64,000 nt of DNA, taken from the NCBI GenBank assembly GCA_900095095.1, contig FMBT01000482.1, positions 1-64,000 on the forward strand, in the 5' to 3' direction. Position 1 is the first letter of the stretch; each line of letters starts with the position of its first letter. Under the pieces are notes generated by a model. That model worked only from the letters and a program-made list of their open reading frames with translations. It was not told the DNA's origin and searched no databases. Shown piece after piece: positions 30,309 to 41,962 of the stretch. The position numbers and the translations under genes were made by a program. The DNA is from Fragilariopsis cylindrus CCMP1102. Taxonomy: Eukaryota; Bacillariophyta; Bacillariophyceae; Bacillariales; Bacillariaceae.

Positions 30309-32704
30309 CTACACAGTCAGTGCATCCGAACCTTCTGGTTTCAACTTCTTCGATCCCGGATCTGTGCTTTCCTCGGCTTTACGTTTCGTGCCATTAGTGT
30401 CATCGTCGTCGTCGTCATCATCGTCGTCGTCGTCGTCGTCTTTCGAATCCCCGGCAAGTTTTTGCAATTTCTTTGCCTCTTTCTTACTCTTAGCTATGTC
30501 ATCTTTTAGCTTCTTTAGTTGTTCTTGCAGTGCGATTTGTTCTTCTTGGCTTTTGAGAAGTTCATCTTGAACTGCATTATTCCCAGAAGCTGTTCCAGAA
30601 CCACCGGTGGACTTACCATCTCCGTTTCCGTTTCCATCATTGGTTACTGTTTTTGAGGATGCACTTGCACCAGAGGACACTTGTTGCATCATTTGCTGCT
30701 GCTGCTGCTGCTGTTGTTGGTTTCCCATTCCCATGTTACCACCACCACCACCCATAGCGTTCATTCCATGCTGCGACCCCCCTTGATTATTCATACCGTT
30801 AGAAGAATTATACATACCATCCATACCACCACTGCTGCTGTTACCACCCCCTCCACCGCCACCGCCTTGCTGTTGAAGTAGCATTGCCATTTGGTCATTT
30901 CGTCCAGGACCTCCAGAATTGTCATGAGCTTGTTGCTGCTGAAGTTGTTGTTGCTGCTGTTGAAGTTGCTGTTGCTGATACAAATTCATCATTAATGTTG
31001 TCTCCTGGATCTCGTTCAACAAGTTCATGTGATGAAGTTTTAGCATCCTAAAACGTCATGAAAAAGAAGTACAGAAAAGAAAAACGATTAGATTGATGTA
31101 GATTAAAGCGAAAAGGGAATACAGGTTTTCTGACTTCGGTATGGAGTGTTTGCAACAACGCTTAGAACAAACTTACTCATAATGTCTTTTGTTATTATTA
31201 TTATCATCATTATATTTGGTTAAAAGTAATAGCGATAGAAAGTACGGATAACAACATATAGTGAAAAGCGAATGTTAGAAGGAAAAAGTTATATCAGTAC
31301 TGGCATGAGTGTCAGGCTGATATTACGTTTCTTTAAATTAAATAGTACTCACTGGTTAGGATTCACAGATAGACCCATTTGAGGCATACTCGAAGATCCG
31401 CCACCCATACCACCCAAACCCAAGCTGGATGCTCGACGTTGCTGTTCTTCGCGTTTCTGAGCATAATGATCAGCACGTGCAGCTTCGAAAGCAGCTCCGG
31501 CACCACCTCCAACGTATGGTCTATGTGGTGGGTCAACAGTATTCCCTCCATCTAAACCTAATGGACCAAGTGAATTCAATGAACTTCTTCGATTGTTGAT
31601 ATCATCATTTAACATGGAAAGTCCTAATGAAGAATTACGGCGTTGCTGCATTAAGTTGTCCAAATCCGTAAATCCCATACCCAAGCTATCTTTCCTATTT
31701 TGAACAGCCGGTAAAGGAGCAGCAGCTGCAGCCCCTTTTATTGTTGCGATTTTAAATTTTGATGATAAGATAATGGGTCAGTCAGTATGATAATAAAATA
31801 AGATAAAATAGAGGGGATTTGTTGTTGTTATCGCATAATACGAAGCAATTCACAGCAATGAATACATGACTTACTAGAAGCTTTTCTTGGCGTAGGGGTA
31901 TCATCATCATCACCAGTTTTCCTCCCCAACCTCCCACTAACTACACGAACTCCTAATCGTTCTAGTTCCGTCATGACCCATTCACGGGTAGGTTTTGGAC
32001 GCATCGTTGACCGCCAAGCTCTTGTTAGAGCCTTGGCTCGTGCACATTTCTCATCGGCTTCACTAGAAGGAAATGTACCAAGAGCAATGGTCTTGCCAGC
32101 CCACTAAAGTTACATTTATATTGTATTATATCATAATATTATATTATATTATACAGTATACAGTATGTTACAATTTTGTACCACAAAAGCAATTCTTTGT
32201 GAGCAAAAACATTTTTTTCAATAAATAATAAATATTATTTAAATGAAATAGCGCGCGGGTTGTGATAAAATGCTATGACAAAAAACAAATGTCTATTTTA
32301 AGCATTCCGTATCCTTTAAGTAATCAACATAAGTAATAACATCGTGTAAAGAGTATGATAACTTTTCTTCATCGAGCATCTTCACGACATTCCCATCGCT
32401 TGCGCAACACTTTAATGCCTTAAACCATCAAATAGACACAAGAAGTTGAATCTGATTTCTGGCTCGTAAGTACTGAACGTACGTAGAATCTACGTGAAAC
32501 ACGATGACCTAAATCGTGGAAATGCATCAAAATGGAAAGCATATGCCTATCTCTATGACCTCCATTATGTCATCCCATTCAAATTCTTTCATAAAATTAT
32601 TTAAAATTAATATCAGATTCACTTACCTTCACATGGACTGCTTTCTTGCCTGTATTTGACGGGGCACTAGCTCCGTTCGCATTTGCTGTAGTATCGTTAT
32701 TCAT
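30309..32704 (-). CDS. Gln/Gly/Asp-rich putative nuclear protein with an AP2-like N-terminal motif (4 exons)
   Basis: The exons are 32704-32627, 32103-31875, 31725-31353 (an in-frame alternative acceptor starts it at 31734) and 31047-30309, giving about 472 residues. The N-terminal 100 residues are the only ordered part: GKKAVHVKWAGKTIALGTF then DEKCARAKALTRAWRSTMRP and ERLGVRVVSGRLGRK. The W-x-G-K-x3-LGTF pattern recalls the beta-sheet of an AP2/ERF-type DNA-binding domain followed by a helix, but the match is loose. Downstream come Gly/Ser-rich and polyglutamine tracts, a helical segment EEQIALQEQLKKLKDDIAK (possible coiled coil), a 13-residue Asp run, and a basic C-terminal patch GTKRKAEESTDPGSKKLKPE that looks like a bipartite nuclear signal. 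A transcriptional regulator is the best guess. Confidence 0.65.
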
Positions 32705-34153
32705 GATAGATGTTATTCGTTATTTCTATTAATACGTAGTAGTAGTAGTCGTCGTAATATCGGTAGCTAATTTGAATTCGTTGAATACGATGTGGCTATT
32801 TACGTGCTTATCGTTATAACTAGAAATCCTTTTAGGCACAAAAATTCGCCTTGCTGAAATGTAGTGAATTTGGGAATAAACAAGGGCGTCAAAACTATCT
32901 CTGTTGACTGTAATAATATCACAATGGAGTTGAATGTTATTTTTGGTTGAAGAAATGAGTACGGCAGTTTCAGTTCGATACTGTACACAAGTTTTTCGTT
33001 GACGTTGGTTAACTCGATTTACAGCCTGTAACTTCACGTACAAACTACCGGAAATTATTGAATTTTTTCAGAAGATTTTGCGCCAGGCAGCACGTACAAT
33101 TTCAAATTTGTCGAGTTTCACGCTACAACTACCAGCTACCACGTACAGTACTAATACGGTTGGTTGACAGACAAACGTCTCCCTCACAGAAGCTTCTCCA
33201 GAAAATTTAATTCATATCATGATTAAATTATTGCATAATTTGAGATGTAATGCTAGTAGTAGACTAGTAGAAAGTAATAGTTGTTACAATAAAACATGAC
33301 AAGTGTAGTGAATCCAATAATGCTGAACCGCATCACAACGGCCTGCACAATAGGGACCAGCTATAGCCTTACTGCTGTTGTTGTATAAAATATATATCAC
33401 ATACCCCACATAATGTGTTCTCCTCTATGAATACATATTCATAATCTCAATCATCAATATTGCATGAGCCACCCTCAATCAAAGATGTTAGTGCCACCAC
33501 AAGGAGCATTTTGAAGGTAGCTTTTCCAACTATCAATTTTGCAATCTGAAGCAACATTATTAACAACTGTAGGTCCTATACGTATTTTTGTATGGAGTTA
33601 TGTATGTCAACAACCAACAATAATATTATACAACATCATCCGTAGCAAATCATCAGGATATGATTGGAGAGGAAAAGAGCTATAGACTATACTATAGGTA
33701 GGACAACTCAATGCTTTGTTGGAACTTGAAGTGTGTTATCATTTTAGTCCAAGAAATATAAAACAATACAAAACAAGACAAGTAACCTGCGTATTCAATT
33801 TAATCTAATAGTACTAAAGATAATTTTTTAACAAAATAAATAATATTCTCCCCGAAAAGATAGCGTATCAATATAATGGTTAACTTCTGTAGATATCAAA
33901 TTCCTCCGATGTATTTTAAGTATTGAAGTATATTTATATCCCCCCTCCGCTCCGGTCCACAGAGAGCTTTGCTTTTTAAAAAAAAGGCTTCATATCGCCG
34001 CAGATTCAGCAAGTTAAATTTTATGGATTTTATTATATTATATTATATTATTTGTATACTGTATGATACATGCTCTGCTCAAACCGTTTATGTTGTTGTC
34101 TTCTTCTTTTTCTCTTTCTTCTCTCTTTCTTATGCTGTTCCTATGTTAATATT
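32705..34153. other. 1.4-kb region without a recognised gene
   Basis: AT-rich. The first part is the upstream region of the Gln-rich minus-strand gene and has a GTAGTAGTAGTCGTCG stretch near 32738. The rest, up to the TOM7 stop, has ATTAT repeats near 34030-34050 and no coding frame of note. Confidence 0.4.
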
Positions 34154-34369
34154 CTAAAAAATATTTATTAACTCCAACCAACTAGCAGGACAAGGTTGTG
34201 TTGTCATACCATAAAATATAACAGCCGGTGCAAAAGTATAATATAGTAATGTTTTGGAACGTTGGAACATAAAATCAATATCGAAAATTTTAGATAAAAG
34301 TACTGTAGGTGATATTGTAGCAAGGGCACTGGCGCTTCCCGTTTGTTTGCGTCTTCGTGGAACGGGCAT
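34154..34369 (-). CDS. TOM7: Mitochondrial import receptor subunit TOM7
   Basis: A 71-residue single-exon frame. The C-terminal half, LLYYTFAPAVIFYGMTTQPC followed by PASWLELINIF, fits the Tom7 pattern seen in plants and fungi: a membrane segment with F-x-P-x-V-I-x2-G-M, then T/S-x-P-x-P and a Leu near the end. The N-terminus is short, basic and Ser/Thr-rich (MPVPRRRKQTGSA), as expected for a tail-anchored outer-membrane protein with its N-terminus in the cytosol. Tom7 modulates assembly of the TOM import pore. The length matches the family (about 55-75). Small TOM proteins are often missed in annotation. The assignment rests on motif pattern and size. It is divergent from the first PRORP gene. 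Confidence 0.68.
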   Translation of the reverse strand: MPVPRRRKQTGSASALATISPTVLLSKIFDIDFMFQRSKTLLYYTFAPAVIFYGMTTQPCPASWLELINIF

Positions 34370-34966
34370 TATTGATTATTTATTTATTTTTGCTTTGTTT
34401 TGTTTTTCTACCTACGGTAACGTTACGTACGCTGCTGTAAATAAATGATTATTCAGATTACGAGAGGGAAAAAATATGTAAGAATGAAGATGAAGAATCA
34501 GATTATTTGCAGACACAATGATGTAATGATGCATAGCTTGTTTCTATGATAGATGGTATATAATTTCTCACCTTTCGAATATACTTGTATATTGTTGCTG
34601 TCGCTGTTGTTGTTGTTGTTGTCTTGTGTTGTCTTGTTATTGTTGTGATATGTAATTTGTATGCGTAAATTGTATGCAATAAAGAATGTTCATTTTTCTA
34701 CTGGAAAACTGTGATCGTCTGTCCTAAGTCCGTCCGCTCTTTTTCGAGTTTATTAGCAAAACCGTAAAATCAACAAAAATCACAAATCACACATCACATC
34801 ATTATTTGCTTCGATTTGTAACTTGAAACTGATAACGTTACTTACACAATCATCGAAATCAAAAAAAAAATCTGCCTACTGTAGTCAATAATAGCAACAA
34901 TCAATCATCATAGAACGTTAATATAATATATTTATTTATGCTTAGGATATTCAATATTAATATAGC
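34370..34966. promoter_or_regulatory. Divergent upstream region, TOM7 and PRORP
   Basis: 597 bases between two divergent start codons. It contains TTGTTGTTGTTGTTGTTG near 34607-34622 and AT-rich sequence. It presumably holds both promoters; no specific site can be named. Confidence 0.35.
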
Positions 34967-36484
34967 ATGCATATATATTTGCCGGTAGCGGTATTTGCTG
35001 TCGTCGTCGTGGTGTACTGTGAGGCGTTTTCTACTGCGGTGGACAAGATATCATCATCGACGAGGAGAGTTTCACTACTGTCGTCACTGACAACGACAAT
35101 GACAAGAACTATGATATCATCTACCGATGCTACGTTAAATTTTCGACAACAACAACGACAAAGAATACCTACATTGATCATGGCTATGACTACTTCCGAT
35201 GAGAACGATATGATATCAACGACAACATCACCACCGCTTGTCGTATCTGAAGAAGAAGAAGAAGTAGACACCAAAAATGGAAATGGAAATGAAAACGAAA
35301 ATGAAAAAAATAATAATGTTCCGTTTGATGATAATGCTTGGATGGCATATGAAACGTTGATGACGAAAATCGCAAAACAAACACGAAAGGTTAAAAACTT
35401 TGACGAGGAAAGTGTTTCAAAGTGTCGAACATATTTGTTATCTCGTGAACAATATATTTCTTCTGGTGTTCCAGATGTTATTATTGAAAATAATGCTGAA
35501 AAATCAATGTTACAATCATCTATAAGAACACAAGCAGAATCCTTTCGACAACGTTATAACTTTACATCAGAAGAATTTGATTTCGTTACACGAAGTTTTG
35601 TTAAATTAGGTGACATGAGTGCAAAAAATCAATCCAAAAAGAGAAACAACAAAAACAAAAACAATCACGACCATATCGATAACAATAACAATAACAGTAA
35701 CAATAACGAAATTGATCATCGATTGCCAGTTGCTGTAGCCTGGTACAAACTGAAAGAAATGGGATCCATTCCACAGGAAAATTCCATGAGTACATACATG
35801 TATATTCTTAGCTCTAGTAATAACAACGATAACAACAACGACGACGACAACAACAACGATAATGATAATGAAATTGCTGTTGCTATTGTAGATGATGCTC
35901 TATTGGAAGTCGTTACGTGTCACGATGTACTCTACAAAAAAAATGAGAAAACGTTGACAATTCGAATGAAAAGTTTGGTCGCTAGGGGACGAATCGATGA
36001 AGCCGAAGAGATTTTCGCTGCTAGTTTCGACGAAAGTAATAGTAGTAGTGGTAGTAGCAGTAGTACCCCCGAAAAAGAAGAATCGAAAAATGAAATATCG
36101 AAAGAACGCGATAATAAAAGTAACAATAATCAAGTAGGAAAACTACGGACATACATGCCGTTGATGGAACATTATTGTAAGGTCGGCGACCTGACGTCTA
36201 TCTTAAGACTGTATCGAAAGATGCAAGATTCAACTGGCGTGTATTGGGACGTCGAATCATATACTATATTGTTGTCGTCGTTAGCTAGATTCGGATATTT
36301 CTTTACTAATAACGACCATCAACAACAAAGCGACGATAATGAAGAATACGGGCCAAATCTTTTCGATACTTTGGTATTGAACATGGCAAGTGATATCTTG
36401 GAACTTACGGAAGCAACGTTCCTGGACTTGACCGAGTCATTTCGAATTGGTCATAGAGACCATTTAAACTTGACGTCAATCGAC

Positions 36485-36522
<38 letters not shown>

Positions 36523-37956
36523 CGACGAAAAAGAATCATCTGCTATGGAGATTGTCGTGGATCGAGTAGAAATTCCCACACAGAACGGGACATGTCCTAC
36601 CACTGGGGTGAAGTTGCGTTTGTTGTCGTTAGACGATACACAAAGACAACACGTTCACGATACATTACTAGAAATGGCACGGACCAGTACAGAAATATTT
36701 ATCGATATGAATATTGAACGCGAGGCTAGGAACCTTGAACGGCAGGCCAGACAACGTAAACCGACTCGTAATAACAAAAAGAAAGCTATAAAAAGTAACA
36801 GCAAGAAAGGGGAGACGGTAACCGGTCATATCTCTGGAGATGTTGAGAGCAAGGAAATCAATAAGGAAGCATACGGGTATCAAGAACTATTGAGATTTTC
36901 AAAATGGCTTGAGTGAGTTCTTTCAAAAAGAAGATGCACTTCGTGATTGTGTTTGCTTTGATTGAAGCTGAAACGAACAACGGTTCAAAGACATCATGTG
37001 TACATGATAGCTATTTTATTCATTTTCTAAAACTTTTCATTCGCTTCTCTTTTCTAATCGTTCCTTTTGGGATATTCTTCTGTAGTGATCGTGAGGGAGA
37101 CATGTTTACCACTATTGTTGGTAAGTTTGAATTTTGTTTGTTTTCATCGATTTAGGGTGCGCATATCCATTTATTTTTTGCTTACTGATTTTACTATTTC
37201 CTTCCTTTAAAACGAATTTGAAAGATGGTGCAAATGTTGGTTACTACGGACGCAGCCAAGTTCATTATAGTTCCATACAGAAAGTGATAGAAAAGCTGGA
37301 AAGCATGGGAGAACGACCTCTTGTTGTGATGCCAGAAAAGTACACGCAAAGTTCATTTCAGGCTTCTAATTTCCATCAAAAATTAACAGAAAAAGATATG
37401 GAAGTGATTGAGCGGTAAGTCTTGGGGATCCTCAAGTTAAACATTCCGGAAACTAGATTCTCCTCATTTTTCTTTCTTCTTTTTTATTGATTTTTTCAAC
37501 TGATTTTTTTTAAATGTTTAAAGGCTTCGGGAGAAGGATATAATGTACACTGTGCCTCGACTCGTCTTGGACGATTATTTCTGGATGCTTGGCAGCGTAT
37601 CAAACCAAACCAATGCTACTCAACGTGGAGATCTCAATATACCCATAGGAGACGATCAGGGTCGATTTCCAGGGATGAGACCAATGCTAGTGACAAACGA
37701 TAAGATGAGGGATCACAAACTCGATCTTCTTGAGCCTCGCGAGTTTAGACGATGGTGTAGTTGCCACGTTGTCAATTATGACATATCATTTTTTGAAGAT
37801 GACGAATGGGAAGAAGATAGGAATATATCTTTCGTCCCTGCGGATTCATTCAGTTCTGAGATACAAGTCAATGCACATGAAAGAGGAAGGGGAAACGTGT
37901 GGCATTTTCCTATTGAAGGTTCTACAGATTGGCTATGCATATGGATCAAAAGATAA
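34967..37956 (+). CDS. PRORP: Protein-only RNase P (PRORP), predicted plastid-targeted (4 exons)
   Basis: The exons are 34967-36912, 37086-37120, 37225-37414 and 37524-37956, in frame, giving about 867 residues. The N-terminus is a signal peptide ending VVVVVYCEAF with Phe after the likely cleavage site, then a Ser/Thr/Arg-rich stretch: a bipartite complex-plastid presequence. The middle has PPR-like helices (VAVAWYKLKEMGSIPQENSM, RTYMPLMEHYCKVGDLTSIL) broken by Asn/Asp/Ser runs. The C-terminal metallonuclease has TTIVDGANVGYYGRS, LVLDDYFWMLGS and MLVTNDKMRDHKLDLLEP then REFRRW. These supply the four metal-binding Asp of the NYN active site. The zinc-site elements CPTTG, VWHFP and WLCIW are present, but the second Cys of the usual CxxC is Thr. 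PRORP cuts the 5' leader from precursor tRNAs without an RNA subunit. Confidence 0.9.
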
Positions 37957-38009
37957 AAAATAATAGCAGCCCAACTAAAATAGCATTATATTATAACCCA
38001 GCATAGGCT

Positions 38010-41000
38010 TTATTTATCGTAGCTTTTTGAGAGCGGTATTCGTATGCACATATATTCATTTTCATCCCAATCTCCAACAGGAAAGTGCCAAGCGGTTCCG
38101 ATTTTACTGTCTTTGTCGTCGATGACTGGATTTCCTTGTATTTCGCGACTGTAGAAATCGGCAGTTTTGAATCCAATTTCTCTGTCATAGCATTTTTCAT
38201 CAACAAAAGCAGAAAATGTAAAATTGACCATGAAACTGCTGAACCATCTTCGGAAAAGACGCGGTTCAAGAAGTGACATTTTATGGTCTCGAAGTTTGTC
38301 ATTAGAAATTAGCATAGGGCGAGTCCCTGGCCATCGTCCTTCGGGGTTGTCAGGCGGAACGAAGTCTTCATCCATGCAAACGCTGGCAAACATCCAATAG
38401 TAATCGTCTAGACTTCCAAAAGGTACCACAAAGGCCTTCCCTTTATTAATCAAATCGTTCCGAATCTCCTTTTCTTTCGGTGACAGTCTTTGCCTCACTG
38501 TTTCGGTAGCTTTTTGTAGTGAAAATTGATCTTGTGTGTACCTCTTGGGTAGGACAACTAGAACATTTTCTCCCATATTCTCCAATGCATCCACGACAAA
38601 TTTGATCTGATGGTAATTGAAAGTTCCCTCTTGGAAATTTTGCATGTAATACGCTATATTTGGACCATCGATTATCGCAGTAAATGGTTTGCCGTCCCTA
38701 TTCTGGATCCATTCTCCAAATTTGCTCAGCTTATCTGCAACATCGGTCTTAGTCGAATTGCGATGACGCTCTAGGTATGATGACTTGACTAGGTATAAAA
38801 GGGCATCCTGGAATTGTTTTTTTTGGATAGGATCTAGCTTGATAAGTCGCAATTGCGCTTCACTCCTTGGACATTTGCCCGTGCTTTCGTCGATTTGAAC
38901 ACGACTCACAATCAATTCATCGGGTTTAGCCACGTCATTCTTCGTCTTGAGAGATTCCAAAAGATGTAACTGCTTCAGGTTTTTATTTGGGTCATTCCCA
39001 CGTTGGAACGCGTTGTAAAGTCGCTTGGCAGAGGCAGATGAAATTTCAACAGAATTATCCGCTAGTTCCGATGCTAGTGCATTGAACAACTCTGGTCCAC
39101 ATTTTACCGGATACGGCAATTCTTCGATTCCAACGATTGGTTCTGCATCGAATCTATAATAGTCAAGCCCGTGCCGATTTGAGAACAAGGTGAGATTCAA
39201 TACAATTCTCGTAACACATTTTAATTTGTTGAATTTTGAATAAGCATGTGACCAGCTGCGATCAAACGTACCGAAAGTAACCATTTTCTGCGATGCATGA
39301 CATGAGTTGCACGAACGTCTCGGGCTGCAAATTAACAGTTTTTCCTCCTCCCTTCATCTTTACAAATAATTTAAACGCCGAGGGAGTGTCCCCTTGATCC
39401 AAATAACTTTGATAGATGGGGGCGTACGTCCGAAGCCTGAGATCGGCGTTTTCCTATGATTATACATGAAATTACATGTGCGGACACAACATCAATCAAA
39501 TAGTCAATCAAACAAACCAATGGCAAAAAGCAACGTGGTTTGAGATAACGCAGGGAATGGAATAATGCAAAAACAACGTACTGGAGTATTATACATACAA
39601 GCCATACTAAATTATATACGTACCATTAACGTATCCAGAAGTCGTTCTGCTTCATTTGCTTTACCTAAGGAGACTAATCTTCGTACGTGGATGGCGGTGC
39701 TTTGTTCGGTTGGTTCGTGAAGAAAATCGTGAACTAGCGCCACTTCCGCTGACACATCAATTTCTTCTTCCTCGTCGTTGTCGCGGATCTCGCCATTGGT
39801 ATTGTTGGAGGATCTCGTTTCGTTCAGAAAATCCAGTACGGAAAAAGAAGATTTATTCCTACCATCTACTCTTTTATCACCCATGAACCCGTCATTATCA
39901 CCGAATAATCCCGAATTCGATGTGGTACTTGAGGACATCATCGTCTTTCGTTTGGGCAACGAAAATGTTGAGCTAACGTACAGATAATTGTGCAATAGGT
40001 CTTTATTGTTCATTAAATATCCTGTTTCCTTCAGTTTAGACCATGCAACATCGAGAGGCTTCGCTGCACACGTCTGTGCACAAATAGTTCCCAAATATAC
40101 CAGGGCCCCGTTGGCGACTTCGTATTGCTTGTTCGTCCATCCCATTTCATCTATGAACCGTTTTCTTTGGTCATCTAACTCCTTACGGAAACGTTTACTT
40201 CGAGACGTATTCATCCCTATCATCGTGGTGGTATCTACTATAGCATTATTATTTTCATTGCCGTCGTGAACAGGGGCGTGATCATGGTCGTTGTTGTTAC
40301 TACTTTCTGTTACTGCTTCTTCGTTTTCTCCTCTCAGCGAGGAATGTAACGTCGGTAAATGTGGTTCGACAACGGGTATGGGGGAACGAAGCCAATCCAT
40401 CACTTGATGAATTTGATTCGTTGTTCTGGCATTATATGGTGATCTGGGTGGTGGTGGTGATGTTTGTTGTTCTTGTGACGTACTTTTGTTCCTCTTTATC
40501 TGTTTGAATTTCTTAAGAAAATTGGGCCCCTCCATGACTTTTTCGATGAGTTCGACGTACTGATCCCACGATTCAACGTCGTAATTATGACGACGAGAAT
40601 CGTCATTATGGTCTTTTCCAGATAAATATTGAGGAGGAGGAAGAATGTCCAAGATCGAAGGTCGATTAATCGATGTGTAAGCGGGTGTTTTATTGTTTTT
40701 TATCGACTGGAATGAATTCGTCCTATTCCCTACAACACCTTCTTGACTTTCTTTTTGTTTCTTTTCCATGAGAGTGTTGACTTCATCGAAAAAGGATCCT
40801 ATATCGGCTACGGGAACTTCTCGCGTCACCCCCAGTTTATTCTCATTATTATTACTGCTGATTTTTTTGTTGCTGTTGCTGTTGCTATTGCTGTTGTCGT
40901 TCTCTAGGTTAGCAAAGAATTCGTTCAGTGTCAGTTTTTTCGTATCAGAATTTTGAGCATCTTTTCCATTGTTCCTTCGACGATGACCATTGTCGTTATT

Positions 41001-41429
41001 ATTATTACTATTATTACTATTATTATTATTATTGTTATTATATTGTCTTGGATGATTCGGTTTCCGTCTTGTTGCTGTTGCTGTAGTCGCATGATTTTTC
41101 TTTTTCTGTTTTTCCACGATTATCTTATTATTTGTCTTGTTGCTGCGCTTCGTATTGTTGACTTTATTGCGTCGAATTTTTTCTTTCATGTCTAAGCTTT
41201 CGTTGCCAATCGTTCCCTCCACAGCTCTCAAAAATGCCGTTTTCTGTTCCCGAACAACATCGTCACTATCGCTAGGTACAGATCCGTTGCCGCCGTTACT
41301 GGAATGCCTTTGTTGTTGTTGTTGTCGTCCTCCTCCGAGTAGAAGTATCTTGGTTTGCAATGGACCAAGTCTTGTTCTTGCCGCCGTTGCATGTCGCGAA
41401 CAAAACGGAAGTAACCATCCTCCACCCAT
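38010..41429 (-). CDS. PRORP: Second protein-only RNase P (PRORP), predicted mitochondrial (3 exons)
   Basis: The exons are 41429-39624, 39453-39272 and 39153-38010, in frame, giving about 1043 residues. The first in-frame codon upstream is GTG, so ATG 41429 is used. The N-terminus WLLPFCSRHATAARTRLG is Arg-rich without acids or a long hydrophobic core, like a mitochondrial presequence. About 400 low-complexity residues follow (Asn, Lys, Ser). PPR-like helices include AKPLDVAWSKLKETGYLMNN, RTYAPIYQSYLDQGDTPSAF and FVQLMSCIAENGYFRFD. The nuclease domain has AIIDGPNIAYYMQN, GSLDDYYWMFAS and MLISNDKLRDHKMSLLEPRL then FRRW, keeping all catalytic Asp. The zinc-site pieces are GKCPRSE (second Cys replaced by Ser), AWHFP and YMCIRI. 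Its stop is 53 bases from that of the first PRORP gene; intron positions differ between the two. Confidence 0.9.
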
Positions 41430-41962
41430 CACAAAGAGTGTGTTGTGAAAGCTGACGTTACTTGTTCTTGCGGTAGCCTCTAGCTAGCTATTGATTTGAA
41501 TGCAAGATAAAGTACCATGAATAGTAGGATGATTATAACTGAGAGATAGTACTGTATGAAATGAATAAATTATAAATTCAAATCTGCTGTGGTTGATGGT
41601 TGACGACGATCCATCAGTCAAGTAATTTCTCAGTCATGGATAGCGTTTCCTGACTGGATTCCCTCCAGTCACGGATGATACTAATCTGCTATTAGCAAAA
41701 TTATTATGTCGTTTTGTCTATACTAATGTAGATATATAATGTAAATCGTTTTCACTTATTATATATAATTATTTGTTATTTCTGTTACGACTGGTCTACG
41801 AAAAGGTTTCCTATTGTTGACCTGTATGTTTGGCCATGTTTTTTCACATAAAAGTTGACATGATAGTTTAAATTCTCCGTGGTTTGGAATCTTCGATAGA
41901 TACTTTAGCGAAACAACTACTTTTGCTGAGGGTTTTCTCAGATAAAATTAATCATTTACTAA
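41430..41962. other. Intergenic region
   Basis: 533 bases between the second PRORP start and the UBA3 stop, both on the minus strand. An imperfect inverted pair TGACTGGA...TCCAGTCA lies near 41652-41675. Nothing else was recognised. Confidence 0.4.

Noticed and set aside
33969-34157. Plus-strand 62-codon frame rich in Phe
   Set aside because: Homopolymer-driven translation of T runs without plausible protein character.
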